64,000 bases of DNA from Candidatus Poribacteria bacterium. GTDB taxonomy: Bacteria; Poribacteria; WGA-4E; WGA-3G. Below, in pieces: positions 18,246 through 27,067 of the stretch. The DNA is taken from positions 1 to 64,000 of the forward strand of contig JAAXGN010000029.1 in the NCBI GenBank assembly GCA_012267415.1. Reading direction: 5' to 3'. Each line of letters starts with the position of its first letter. Within the stretch, counting starts at the first letter, position 1. The notes under the pieces are model-generated. The model made no database searches. It was not told the origin of the DNA and was given only the letters and a program-made list of their open reading frames with translations. Both the position numbers and the translations under genes were made by a program.

Positions 18246-19004
18246 TCAGCGTGGGAGATGAGTTCCAATGTTTCGGGTGCTAAACGTCCTCTTACCTCTG
18301 TTGGCACGCGGCTTTCGCCTCTGTCTTGGGGTCTGTAACGTAAGACGAGGAAGCAACGATACCGGTCTATCGGTTTCCAAGGTAACGCACCGTGCGTTAA
18401 AAGTTCGGAAAATAATCAATATGTCACCTGCTTTTGGGGTGATGTTCTCAACACCGAGCGGGATATTATCAACATCATCAATTGTGCCGTTGTTGAAGAT
18501 GTGTTTTGGTCGGTCATATTCAGCTTTGTGTGAACCGGGCACAATCAACAACCCGCCATCTCCCGGATACACATCAGTCAAATAGGGAAAGACAACAAAA
18601 TCATCACAATAGATCGTACCGTTTCGGTTTTCAAAACAGTTCCTATCACGTCCATAGTCTTCCCGTGCGCAATGCAGACGTAGTGCATCACCACCTTCTG
18701 GCACCCCAATTCTGTCTGCGATCATTGTGCCGCGAGCGAGTTGTGGTTTATTGTCGGTTAGTTCCCTAATGATTTGCCAAGATGCTGGATGTAATGCAAG
18801 TGCCTCTAAAGCTCTTGAAAATGCAAAACCGTTAGGAAGGTGTTTACCGCTGGAGTCAAATCCATCGGGTAGTTCTTCAGTAGGTGTGTTGATATAGGTG
18901 TCCGCGGCTACCTGCGCAGCCTTTAACTCTTCACCTTGTATAGCATTTTCCAAGTGTAAATATCCAGTAACATCAAAAAGATAACGTTGTTCAGGTGTCA
19001 TCAT
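18246..19004 (-). CDS. PhyH-family oxygenase relative, C-terminus frameshifted
   Basis: A PhyH-like protein of about 252 residues in this frame. The core is intact to GDILIIF (about residue 197), after which the frame yields a basic, non-homologous tail. One frame over, the sequence continues as SELLTHGALPWKPIDRYRCF and on to a stop at 18194, giving the expected distal histidine and arginine; so a one-base surplus in the T run near 18404-18409 probably shifted the frame, and the true gene spans 18194-19004. At the iron site it has H111-C-A113 instead of H-x-D. The ATG follows the SUMF gene by one base with AGGAG upstream. Either a pseudogene or a sequence error. Confidence 0.8.
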   Translation of the reverse strand: MMTPEQRYLFDVTGYLHLENAIQGEELKAAQVAADTYINTPTEELPDGFDSSGKHLPNGFAFSRALEALALHPASWQIIRELTDNKPQLARGTMIADRIGVPEGGDALRLHCAREDYGRDRNCFENRNGTIYCDDFVVFPYLTDVYPGDGGLLIVPGSHKAEYDRPKHIFNNGTIDDVDNIPLGVENITPKAGDILIIFRTFNARCVTLETDRPVSLLPRLTLQTPRQRRKPRANRGKRTFSTRNIGTHLPR

Positions 19005-19005
19005 A

Positions 19006-20016
19006 TTATAACTCCTCAGTTACGCATCGAAACCCAACGCTTGTAACTGCGAAAGATGGTATATCCCGTAACCGATGGGTAACCCGTAGAGAGTCCGTGC
19101 CGCTGTACCATGATCCTCCACGAAACACACGTGCGTTCTTGCATGTTTTGTAGTTTGAAAGCACATCTTCAATACTTTCCCCAGCAATAGGATTTTCTGG
19201 TGGTGAAAAATCATAATAATCCGATTGATAGGCATCCAGACACCACTCACGCACATTGCCAACCATATCACACAGACCATACCCGTTTGGCGGATAACTG
19301 CCTACGGGAGTCATGCGAATAGTTGATGTTCTTCCGTCCCAACGTATACCGTAGTTTGCCTTATATCTATCAATAGAATCTCCCCAAGGGTACGTTCTAC
19401 CGACTAATCCACCGCGTGCAGCTTTTTCCCATTCCGCTTCGGTAGGCAACCGCTTCCCTGCCCATCGTGTGTATGCCATCGCTGCATACCAACTCACAGC
19501 AACAACAGGATAATCTGCTTTGCTGACAGGAAAACAGTCGTTATTCCAGAGTTTCAGATAATTTCCATCATGGTATTCTTTTGGGATTTTATCCTTACGC
19601 CATTCGGGATTATGATCAACAAAGGTTTTATACTGTGCATTTGTTACTGTATACCTGTCCATATAAAAATCGTCAATGTGGACAGAATGAATAGGACCTT
19701 CATCGTTTTCTCCAGTGGTGCTTCCCATTAGAAATGCGCCAGCGGGAATCAACACCATTTCGGCATCATCTTGACCAAGAACCACATCAAAACTCGGTTT
19801 GGGTTGATAATTTCGGTTATACCGTTCTCGTTGTGTGTCATCAGACAACACATCGTACGCTTCCGTCACCGCTCGAAAAGTAGCTGCAGCCGCCTTATTG
19901 TCTGGATTTTTATCAGGATGGTATTTCAGCGCGAGTTGACGGTAAGCCTTCTTAATCTCATCAGCAGAGGCATCACTGGACACTTTCAAAATAGAGTAAT
20001 AGTCGCGTTTAGGCAT
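19006..20016 (-). CDS. J-domain fused to a SUMF/FGE-sulfatase-modifying-factor domain
   Basis: A 336-residue fusion. Residues 1-70 are a DnaJ-type J-domain with the HPD triad at 33-35 ([10 protein letters not shown]), which stimulates Hsp70 ATPase. Residues about 83-336 are a SUMF domain: [50 protein letters not shown] and VGFRCV. In true formylglycine-generating enzymes the GGS-W region carries the catalytic cysteine pair; here the stretch [13 protein letters not shown] has none, so sulfatase activation is unlikely. Similar domains act as binding modules or in other oxidations. It has no obvious ribosome site and sits one base before the PhyH gene, so the two are probably co-expressed. Confidence 0.9.
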   Translation of the reverse strand: MPKRDYYSILKVSSDASADEIKKAYRQLALKYHPDKNPDNKAAAATFRAVTEAYDVLSDDTQRERYNRNYQPKPSFDVVLGQDDAEMVLIPAGAFLMGSTTGENDEGPIHSVHIDDFYMDRYTVTNAQYKTFVDHNPEWRKDKIPKEYHDGNYLKLWNNDCFPVSKADYPVVAVSWYAAMAYTRWAGKRLPTEAEWEKAARGGLVGRTYPWGDSIDRYKANYGIRWDGRTSTIRMTPVGSYPPNGYGLCDMVGNVREWCLDAYQSDYYDFSPPENPIAGESIEDVLSNYKTCKNARVFRGGSWYSGTDSLRVTHRLRDIPSFAVTSVGFRCVTEEL

Positions 20017-20043
20017 TTTTAATTAATCAAGGTTGGAGACATT

Positions 20044-20403
20044 TTATTGAATACCTAATGCAGATTTAAGACAATCATCTATCTTTTGCATTGCTGAATC
20101 GGAAAGACTGCCAATAATACGGAGAATTCGTCTTTGTCTGAAAGTTATTAACTTTTCACATTGAACGATTGAATCAAGACGAAGTCCTGTTTGTTCACCT
20201 TCAACAGTTGAAATATCAATAAAATACTGCGTTGGTGCTCCGATCCTTCTGTGGCGACTACTTGTAATACCAGCAAGAATTGTGGAATCAAGTCGCTGAT
20301 TCCAATAATCCGCTTGTATAACAAGTGCTGGACGTATTTTACTCTCCGAGTAGTTACTATATGGAAAATCCATAAGGATTACGTTACCGCGTTGAATCTT
20401 CAT
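20044..20403 (-). CDS. PemK/MazF-family toxin (endoribonuclease)
   Basis: A 119-residue MazF-like protein, the toxin of a type II toxin-antitoxin pair that cuts mRNA. Family marks are GNVILMDFPYSN at the N-terminus, KIRPALVIQADYWN (the RPALVI strand) and the later QTGLRLDSIVQCEKLIT. The start at 20403 (MKIQRGN) is chosen over the upstream ATG at 20427 because GGAGGAG immediately precedes it. It overlaps the end of the antitoxin gene by 20 bases, the standard arrangement. The usual catalytic arginine (KIRP) and serine/threonine (TSSRH) are present, so the toxin looks functional. Confidence 0.9.
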   Translation of the reverse strand: MKIQRGNVILMDFPYSNYSESKIRPALVIQADYWNQRLDSTILAGITSSRHRRIGAPTQYFIDISTVEGEQTGLRLDSIVQCEKLITFRQRRILRIIGSLSDSAMQKIDDCLKSALGIQ

Positions 20404-20668
20404 TGCTCCTCCGCGGATCAAGTTCATTATAGACGTCCATTTCGGGATCGTCCCAACCTAAACTAAGACCAAGTTCTACAAGCAATTCCTTCTGTTCTTC
20501 TTCCGTAAATGGACTGTCATCATAAAAGTGTCTTTCTTGCATCTTGGCAAACGTTTCAGCAGGTAACACAACATACTCAGCATTTGTTGCTGGATCCACA
20601 AGGCGCACAAGATTGTGCTTGGAATCCTGAACTGCCTGTTTAATTTCTTCAGAAATTGTAATCATCAT
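20384..20668 (-). CDS. Antitoxin partner of the MazF-like toxin
   Basis: A 94-residue acidic protein directly upstream of and overlapping the MazF-like gene, which identifies it as the antitoxin. It lacks an evident AbrB/SpoVT motif. The N-terminal part (SKHNLVRLVDPATNAEYVVL) resembles a small beta module seen in other antitoxins, and the C-terminal tail (TEEEQKELLVELGLSLGWDD) is acidic and probably wraps the toxin. The ATG overlaps the HAD gene stop as ATGA, with AGGAG just upstream, so the pair is translated from the same operon as the hydrolase. Confidence 0.82.
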   Translation of the reverse strand: MMITISEEIKQAVQDSKHNLVRLVDPATNAEYVVLPAETFAKMQERHFYDDSPFTEEEQKELLVELGLSLGWDDPEMDVYNELDPRRSNEDSTR

Positions 20669-21366
20669 TTTCTCCTTTCTAACCCTAAAATTGTGGTCAA
20701 TTCAGTCAAAGTCCCTATTTCATAATCAGGTTGGATTTGTGTGTCGTTCGCCACCCTTTCTCGGTTGAGCCATACTGCAGATATACCGACGTTTTGTGCA
20801 CCCGCAACATCGTTGACAAGTGAGTCGCCTACATGCAGCATCTGTGAGAGTTCACAACCTGCTTGTTGTGCTGTTATCTCAAATATCTTTGGATGCGGTT
20901 TCTCAACCTGGACATCTTGAGAAAAGACAACAAAAGCGAATCGGTCTTCAAGTCCGCAACGTTCTGGATATGTATTTCCATTTGAAAGCAATCCTAACTT
21001 GAAATGCGGTGCTAAAGCATGAAAGGTCGGTATCACATCAGGATAGAGTTCTATATCACCAAAACGGTGTTTCCGATATATTGTGTTTAGGTGTGCAGCA
21101 AGTTCTTTATCCGGATATCCGACATATTCAAGTGTGCGTTCAAACGCTTGTTTCCTGATGTCTTCAAGGTTCCAGATTCTCCCTTTAACCTCATCAGCAA
21201 ATTGATTCCGAATATATATCATCTCATCAATTGTAAGTTGTAAGGCGCGTTGGGTTGGAACATGCTTTTGCAGTTCTGTCAATGCATGTTGGAGCGAATG
21301 ACGCATCACTTTGAGAAAATCCCACAAGGTCATGTCACCATCAAACGAGATAACCGAAATATTCAA
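20665..21366 (-). CDS. HAD-superfamily hydrolase
   Basis: A 233-residue HAD phosphatase. Motif I is FDGDMTLWD (nucleophile D9, acid D11), motif II is LSNGN, motif III is the lysine of VEKPHPKIF and motif IV is VGDSLVNDVAGA. A helical cap (about 15-95) places it in subfamily I, like phosphoglycolate phosphatases and small phosphonatases. The substrate is unknown; cytoplasmic. It is embedded in a minus-strand operon between the NTF2-like gene (18 bases upstream) and the antitoxin (4-base overlap). Confidence 0.88.
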   Translation of the reverse strand: MNISVISFDGDMTLWDFLKVMRHSLQHALTELQKHVPTQRALQLTIDEMIYIRNQFADEVKGRIWNLEDIRKQAFERTLEYVGYPDKELAAHLNTIYRKHRFGDIELYPDVIPTFHALAPHFKLGLLSNGNTYPERCGLEDRFAFVVFSQDVQVEKPHPKIFEITAQQAGCELSQMLHVGDSLVNDVAGAQNVGISAVWLNRERVANDTQIQPDYEIGTLTELTTILGLERRK

Positions 21367-21384
21367 GTAATCCTCCTGAAAGCG

Positions 21385-21771
21385 TTAGGACGTTGAGACA
21401 CCAATTGAGGCGTGTATTTGTGCGAACTTCCACATATCGTCAACTTTTTCTAATACACCTGTCATTCTCATGACAAATTCTTCCTGAACACCTTGCCATT
21501 TAAGATTCCAGACCTGTTGTGTATAGAACCATGCGACATCATCGCGTTCTTGCACATCAAGATTGATGATTCTGATGCTGAAATCCTCAGTACTTGCAAC
21601 GTGGTTTTGGTAGTAAGTTGTTATATCCTCGTTACCTTCAATAACTTCATCAGCATCGGTACCTATTTTAACATAGTGTGCTGCAGGAAGCATCATCGCG
21701 ATAAGGGTTTCAGCATCTCTTGCGACAAGTGCGTCAAAATATGCCTTCACCGTTTCATTCGCATTCGGCAT
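21385..21771 (-). CDS. SnoaL/NTF2-like protein
   Basis: A 128-residue protein with the NTF2-like cone fold: an N-terminal helix (ANETVKAYFDALVARDAETLIAM), then strands such as HYVKIGTDADEVIEG, VAWFYTQQVWNLKW and a final WKFAQIHASIGV. This layout matches the SnoaL_3/DUF4440 group, often small enzymes or ligand-binding proteins. The upstream in-frame ATG at 21804 lies within the preceding gene; 21771 has AGGA at the right distance and starts at the family's usual place. It overlaps the upstream gene end by 17 bases. Confidence 0.8.
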   Translation of the reverse strand: MPNANETVKAYFDALVARDAETLIAMMLPAAHYVKIGTDADEVIEGNEDITTYYQNHVASTEDFSIRIINLDVQERDDVAWFYTQQVWNLKWQGVQEEFVMRMTGVLEKVDDMWKFAQIHASIGVSTS

Positions 21772-22345
21772 CGTGAATTCCTGTGAGTGCATCCCATAAA
21801 GCACTGCTCATCTGTTCACATGCATGTACAACTGTTTGCTGAGCATCTGGTGATAATTCGGCTATTCTTGCAAGAAGTTTCTCCGCTTCGTGTTCATTGT
21901 GTGAATGCGTTTCAAAATAGGGTTCTACCTTTTCGGGGAGTTGGTAGAAAGCCTTTAGACCAGCCAACTTTGATTTGGCGGTTTCTGGTTGCTGTGCCTC
22001 AAAAGCGTAGAGCGCGCCTAATGCTGTTTCACCATCAGAAAAGAGTTTTTCGGCGGTTTCTAATAGTGTATTCACTTGCGGGACCTGTGCTTCTGATACT
22101 TGCGTGTTAAGACCGTCAGCAAAATCTGCCCACATATCAATATGTTCTGTTTCCTCTTCTGCTGTTTCGGGGTCGTCTAATGTTTCCCACCCTTTTGGCA
22201 GTGTTGAGATAAATGCACCGTATTCACGTGCGTAGCATTTCAAAGCATCAACAGGCAATTCACCTGCACTCCAGGCTTGATAAAAAGGATGATTCAGTAA
22301 ACTATAGTTGGAGATTTTGTTGTCTAATGCTTGTTTGATATCCAT
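21755..22345 (-). CDS. TenA/PqqC-like di-metal oxidase of the CADD type
   Basis: A 196-residue all-helical protein of the haem-oxygenase-like (TenA/PqqC) fold. The opening IKQALDNKISNYSLLNHPFYQAWSAGEL resembles CADD proteins, which in Chlamydia act as self-sacrificing di-metal enzymes making p-aminobenzoate. Candidate metal ligands are E67/H68 (TEHIDMW), E116 (YAFEAQQPE) and the H147-H149-E151 cluster (ETHSHNEHE); Y22 is in the position of the sacrificed tyrosine. The role in folate synthesis is inference. An ATG at 22345 with GGAG 8 bases upstream is preferred over the GTG at 22354. It heads a seven-gene minus-strand directon. Confidence 0.8.
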   Translation of the reverse strand: MDIKQALDNKISNYSLLNHPFYQAWSAGELPVDALKCYAREYGAFISTLPKGWETLDDPETAEEETEHIDMWADFADGLNTQVSEAQVPQVNTLLETAEKLFSDGETALGALYAFEAQQPETAKSKLAGLKAFYQLPEKVEPYFETHSHNEHEAEKLLARIAELSPDAQQTVVHACEQMSSALWDALTGIHDAECE

Positions 22346-22487
22346 AAATAACACTCCGTTTCTGAGATTTAATGTTTGGATGATTCATAAAACTCGTTCT
22401 GCTTGGATTGTTCGTTCACTTTCTTCAAAATCTGCTTTGTTAGTATAGCACATCTATATGCTGATGTCAAGGTATTGGCGTTTAAGG

Positions 22488-22600
22488 GGGTGTGTAAAGG
22501 TTTGGTTGCTTGTCTGAACCAGGATTTGCAGGATTACCAAGATAAGAATGTGTGAACAATAAGAGAGCAAGCACCAGCAGTGCGAAAGGTGTATAGAACG
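22488..22600. mobile_element. One end of a GGGTGTGTAAAG repeat element (subfamily A), other end not found
   Basis: GGGTGTGTAAAG (22488-22499) begins a stretch that matches the end of the 2911-3333 island: GGTTGCTTGTCTGAACCA, then ATTACCAAGATAAGAATGTG (identical to 2962-2981), then GCACCAGCAGTGCGAAAGGT. No matching TTTACACACCC end occurs before the next gene, so this copy is truncated or its right part was replaced by the hairpin at 22663-22750. The whole gap 22355-22779 is non-coding. Confidence 0.55.
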
Positions 22601-22662
22601 TGTATATTTATTTTCCTAATATGATATACCCTTCGTCCCTCATGAAGATTAAGATTTAAATT

Positions 22663-22750
22663 GGGTAATATCTCAACGGGCAATGAATTGCCCTACTACA
22701 AACGGACGGGTTCGTAGTAGGGCAATTCATTGCCCGTTGAGATATTACCC
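22663..22750. repeat. 41-bp-stem hairpin downstream of the cadherin gene
   Basis: Arms 22663-22703 and 22710-22750 are inverted copies with 40 of 41 bases matching and a 6-base loop GGACGG. Each arm contains the smaller palindrome GGGCAATGAATTGCCC, the unit also seen at 7380-7415. It starts 30 bases after the stop of the minus-strand surface-protein gene, so a role in termination or mRNA 3'-end protection is plausible. Confidence 0.75.
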
Positions 22751-22779
22751 GAAGGATTTTTTAATCCTTCCATTCTTTT

Positions 22780-25700
22780 CTACTTCCGTATCAACATCTT
22801 GCGCGTTGCAGTGAAATCGCCTGTCTTAAGCGTATAGAAATACAGACCTGTAGCGACTTTTTCACCAAACATATTCCGACCATCCCAATGGATAGCACGG
22901 CTACGACTGGTATACACACCTGCTGCTTGATGTCCCAGCGCAATCGTCCGCACTACAACACCACGCATATTGTATATCGTCAATGTGACCTCTGCAGGTT
23001 TTGCGAGTTGATACGGTATCCACGTTTCTGGGTTGAACGGGTTCGGATAGTTGGGGAGCAGGACAGTTTCTGATCGGACTAATTGACCGACAGGTGCATT
23101 GTTTCCTTCGATTGGGATCCTCACAGGAATCATCACATAGGTCAAGATGACATCACAGTCCTGGCTTGTGCTACCGTCATGGGTCCAAGTGCCAGTAACA
23201 CTGAAATTGGCGGTCTCTCCTGCATCAAGGAATCCAATTCTGTCCGTACCTATTGGTATAGGACCATTTACATATCCATGAACTGTAAGACTTCTTACCG
23301 ATTGGCTGGCAGTTAGAGTCCCCTCAATTGTTGCATCGTATACATCGCCACTTTTATGAGTAACAGAACAAGTTGTAATGTTAGTGCTTATGATAGATGT
23401 ACCTACAAGATCTGTGACGTTGATTGTGACGGTAATGCTATCACTACCGCCATTGCCATCAGACACTGAGACCGTGACCGAGTAGGAGTTTTTCGTATCA
23501 TAGTCTAACGCTGCATTGGTTTGTAGTTGCCCGGTAGTAGTGTCAATGCTGAACGAGGACGCATCCGTGCCACCCAGACTATAGGTCAGGGTATCGTCAT
23601 CTGCATCGGTAGCAGAAACAGCAGTGCCGATGTTTGTACCAGATGCCGTGCTCTCCGCGACAAGACGCGTAGTACTGGTGCCTTCCGTGAACTCAGGGGC
23701 AGAGAACACTGGCGGTGATGATGCTTCAACTGTCACACTTGCAACGTCAAGTCGACCGTCGCTGAGTGTCGCTGAGACCGCGTATGAACCAGAGGCACCG
23801 CTCCCTATAGTCAACGAGGTACTTGCCTGTCCATTGCTATCAGTTGTTGCACTTGTGGAACTCAACGACGCGGTTCCAGCGACTGGAATAAATTCAATGT
23901 CGGTTGAAGTACCGGTATACCGAATAATTCTAAAAGTCAATGCCTGACCTGATGCGGGATTGTTATTTTCCGTGACGGTGGCAGTAAATTTAACCGTATC
24001 ACCGGGGGAAGCATTTGAAGCACTTGAAGATATAGAGACCGATAGCGACGGCACAGTCCCAACTGTCACAGTTCTGCTCACTGAAGCGGTGCCAGACGAG
24101 GCCGTGACTGTGTATGTGCCAGAGGCTCTATCCCCTACCCTCAATGTCACACCTGACCGTCCGTTGCTACCAGTTACGCGAGTTGGACCACCATAGGCAA
24201 ACGACACATTTCCATCGTCCGGCTCTATGCTAAACGTCACTGTGTGACCTTGCGTGGGAATCTCATCCACCTGAACCTCAACTAAAAAATACGGGTTAGA
24301 TCCTTCCCGATAGCCGGGCCCAGGATTATTTATCACAACTATAGATAGGTTTGGCTCCGGTTCGGGTTCAGGCGCATTGTTAGTAGGTGTTTCATTGACA
24401 TCCGTGATGTTGATGGTGACGGTGATGCTATCTGTGAGTGTGCCATCCGAGGTGGTAACTGACACTACATAGATAGATTTCACTTCATAGTCCAGGGATG
24501 CATTTGTTCGCAGCTGCCCAGTGGTGCTGTTAATAGTAAAGGCTGCAGCGTCTGTGCCACCGAGGCTATAAGTGAGTGTGTGCCCATCAGTATCTGTAGC
24601 ACTAATAGGTGTACCGATGTCCACACCGGAACCGGTATTCTCTGCTACGGAACGTGAGGTGCTACTGCCATCTGTGAACACGGGCGGGTTGTTGACTGAA
24701 ACATCCTTAACTTCTGTAACTTGATCAGGTAATTCATCTACATCCAGTACATTGATTGTAACAGCAATGGTAGCAGTGAGTTTACTATCAGAGACGGTAA
24801 CTGACACCGAATAGATGGATTTTGTTTCGTAGTCCAAGGATGCATTTGTTCGCAACTGTCCTGTGGTGGTATCAATACCGAACGCGCTTGCATCCTGTCC
24901 ACCGAGGCTGTATGTGAGTGTATCATTGTCGGGGTCAGTAGCAGCTATAGCATTTCCGATGTTCATGCCAGCTGTGGCATTTTCTGCAACCTTACGTGTC
25001 GCATTACTACCTTCTGTGAATATAGGTGCGCGGTTTTCGTCTATGTCCGTAACATTGATAGTAACAACTATCGTATCTGTTGCTAGTCCATCTGAGACGG
25101 TGAGCGTGACGGAATAAGTGTTTTTGGTTTCATAATCCAGGGATGCTTTCGTTTTAATCTGTCCGGTTGTTCTATCAATGTTGAACGCTGCAGCATCCGT
25201 CCCGCCAAGAGTATAAGTCAACGTATCGTTATCAGCATCTGTAGCAGCAACAGCAGTCCCGATATTTAGATCTGCACCAGTATTCTCTGCCACGGAACGG
25301 TTAGTCGTGTCCCCTTCGGAGAACACGGGTGCGCGGTTTTCGTCTATGTCCGTAACATTGATAGTAACAGCGATAGCATCTGTTGCCAATCCATCTGAGA
25401 CGGTGAGTGTGACGGAATAAGTGTTTTTGGTTTCATAATCCAGGGATGCTTTCGTTTTAATCTGTCCGGTTGTTCTATCAATGTTGAACGCTGCAGCATC
25501 CGTCCCGCCGAGGGTATAAGTCAACGTATCGTTATCAGCATCTGTAGCAGCAACAGCAGTCCCGATATTTAGATCTGCACCAGTATTCTCTGCCACGGAA
25601 CGGTTAGTCGTGTTCCCTTCAGTGAACACGGGCGCGCGGTTCTCTTGGACATCCGTGACATTGATCCTTACATTAATGTTATCACTGCCGCCATAACTAT

Positions 25701-26634
25701 CAGAGGCAGCAACCGTGACCGAATAGAATGCTTTCGTTTCATAGTCTAAGGTTGATCGGGTTTGCAACTGACCAGAACTGCTGATGATACTGAAATTAGA
25801 TGCATCTATGCCACTGAGACTATAGGTGAGTGTATCACCGTCAGCATCTGTCGCAGACACAGGATCGCCGATGTTGACACCTCTTGCACTGTTTTCTGCT
25901 ACGGAACGGATAGTGGTAGTGCCATCGCTAAACTCGGGTGCCGTATTCGGACCACGGATGATAACCAACGGCAGATTAGCAGCTTTCACAAGCGCGTAAC
26001 CGTAGTGATTACGAGGTAAACTTGGTAACTTGCCAATATCCACGGTGACATGTGCTGTAGTACCACCAGTACGTGTAACCGTAAGTGTGCTACTTTCCAC
26101 ACTCCCATGCGGAATTGTGAGACTCGTTGCGCCACCTGTAATACTACCATTTGTTACAGTAATCGGTAAGACGATGTCAAATAGAGCACCCGCAGGGGCT
26201 ACCGCTTTGAACTCTCCCGATCCAACATTCTCCAACGATACGGTAAGCGGAAATGGATCTATCGCGTTTCTGCCTAATCGGACAGTTGTCAACGATGTCA
26301 TCCCTTCAAAAATGCCGTCTGGCAAACTACTCAGTCGGTTGTTGTATAGGTTAAGATTGATAAGTGCGGCAAGTCCAGAAAAATCTCCTGTTTTCAGTAC
26401 TGAAATACCTTTACCACGTAGATTCAGTCTTGTAATTGCATTGAGATGTGCATCGGTAACATCTGCTGCATTGTTTATACCAGGCACCGCAGCCACAATA
26501 GCATCGCGTACCTCTGACGTTCGGTTACTTACAGGTGTAATATCCGCATAACCCGTAAGACTTGTGCTAAAAACTATTAACAATGTCAAAAAAATGGATA
26601 CCATAAATTTATGATTTCTAATTAGTAGTTCCAA
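22780..26634 (-). CDS. Large secreted LRR / cadherin-repeat / Ig-like surface protein with FlgD-like C-terminal domain
   Basis: A 1,284-residue surface protein. After a signal peptide (1-31) come leucine-rich repeats (about 60-130: LINLNLYNNRLSSLPDGIF), a beta domain, then five cadherin-type repeats of about 100 residues (about 235-750; APVFTEGNTTNRSVAENT, ATDADNDTLTYTLGG, LDYETKNTYSVTLTVSD), two invasin-like Ig domains (about 765-980), a sixth cadherin repeat (about 985-1085), a short beta region, and the C-terminal NYPNPFNPETWIPYQL...TRKMLIRK sorting-like domain. Such proteins mediate calcium-dependent adhesion. The TTG start at 26634 is chosen because AAGGAG lies 6 bases upstream; the internal ATG (MVSIFL) has no such site. 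Two central repeats are near-identical. Confidence 0.9.
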   Translation of the reverse strand: MELLIRNHKFMVSIFLTLLIVFSTSLTGYADITPVSNRTSEVRDAIVAAVPGINNAADVTDAHLNAITRLNLRGKGISVLKTGDFSGLAALINLNLYNNRLSSLPDGIFEGMTSLTTVRLGRNAIDPFPLTVSLENVGSGEFKAVAPAGALFDIVLPITVTNGSITGGATSLTIPHGSVESSTLTVTRTGGTTAHVTVDIGKLPSLPRNHYGYALVKAANLPLVIIRGPNTAPEFSDGTTTIRSVAENSARGVNIGDPVSATDADGDTLTYSLSGIDASNFSIISSSGQLQTRSTLDYETKAFYSVTVAASDSYGGSDNINVRINVTDVQENRAPVFTEGNTTNRSVAENTGADLNIGTAVAATDADNDTLTYTLGGTDAAAFNIDRTTGQIKTKASLDYETKNTYSVTLTVSDGLATDAIAVTINVTDIDENRAPVFSEGDTTNRSVAENTGADLNIGTAVAATDADNDTLTYTLGGTDAAAFNIDRTTGQIKTKASLDYETKNTYSVTLTVSDGLATDTIVVTINVTDIDENRAPIFTEGSNATRKVAENATAGMNIGNAIAATDPDNDTLTYSLGGQDASAFGIDTTTGQLRTNASLDYETKSIYSVSVTVSDSKLTATIAVTINVLDVDELPDQVTEVKDVSVNNPPVFTDGSSTSRSVAENTGSGVDIGTPISATDTDGHTLTYSLGGTDAAAFTINSTTGQLRTNASLDYEVKSIYVVSVTTSDGTLTDSITVTINITDVNETPTNNAPEPEPEPNLSIVVINNPGPGYREGSNPYFLVEVQVDEIPTQGHTVTFSIEPDDGNVSFAYGGPTRVTGSNGRSGVTLRVGDRASGTYTVTASSGTASVSRTVTVGTVPSLSVSISSSASNASPGDTVKFTATVTENNNPASGQALTFRIIRYTGTSTDIEFIPVAGTASLSSTSATTDSNGQASTSLTIGSGASGSYAVSATLSDGRLDVASVTVEASSPPVFSAPEFTEGTSTTRLVAESTASGTNIGTAVSATDADDDTLTYSLGGTDASSFSIDTTTGQLQTNAALDYDTKNSYSVTVSVSDGNGGSDSITVTINVTDLVGTSIISTNITTCSVTHKSGDVYDATIEGTLTASQSVRSLTVHGYVNGPIPIGTDRIGFLDAGETANFSVTGTWTHDGSTSQDCDVILTYVMIPVRIPIEGNNAPVGQLVRSETVLLPNYPNPFNPETWIPYQLAKPAEVTLTIYNMRGVVVRTIALGHQAAGVYTSRSRAIHWDGRNMFGEKVATGLYFYTLKTGDFTATRKMLIRK
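25028..25633 (-). repeat. Near-identical 303-bp tandem duplication inside the cadherin gene
   Basis: The cadherin repeat encoded at 25028-25330 is repeated with few changes at 25331-25633 (period 303 bases, 101 codons). Both encode VAENTGADLNIGTAVAATD and TGQIKTKASLDYETKNTYSV. The other cadherin repeats differ far more, so this is a recent duplication. Confidence 0.85.
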
Positions 26635-27067
26635 GAGAAGCTCCTTATATATGTCTTTTTAATTGGTGTAATATACCTTAAACTATACAACCCATGATTA
26701 TCACCAGATTCAGAATATGATGTTAAAATATGGGTTAAAAAGTTGTTAATCCGGTGATTTAATTTCCTAAATTTTCCTCATTATAAGAAGAAATGCGAAA
26801 ATTCTGATACGGTTATAATACACTAATATTGTCAAAATTTCAAATAATTGTGAATAAACCTATATGTAACTAAAATGTGTCTAATGTAGTAGTTTTTAGA
26901 ATTAAGGATAGTTTTTCTTGTGGCAGTGAAGCAACGCAGCATGCGGGTGTTGGATGCTGCAGGATTTCAACCGCACATATTACCGTTTGGATTTTAAACT
27001 TTACAATTCAAAAGAATCTTGATAGAATCCTGACAAAATCCAAGTATAGTATAAGGAATTGTTTCAA
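26635..27067. other. Non-coding AT-rich divergent gap
   Basis: This 430-base stretch separates the minus-strand surface-protein gene from the plus-strand PhyH gene, so it must hold both promoters. I see the ribosome site CTCCTT (26641-26646, minus strand) and AAGGA (27054-27058, plus strand) at the edges, but no convincing -35/-10 pair and no repeat. Open frames inside it lack ribosome sites. Confidence 0.5.

Noticed and set aside
23624-26551. Several plus-strand frames opposite the cadherin gene
   Set aside because: They mirror the repetitive cadherin codons, lack ribosome sites and have no recognisable domain.
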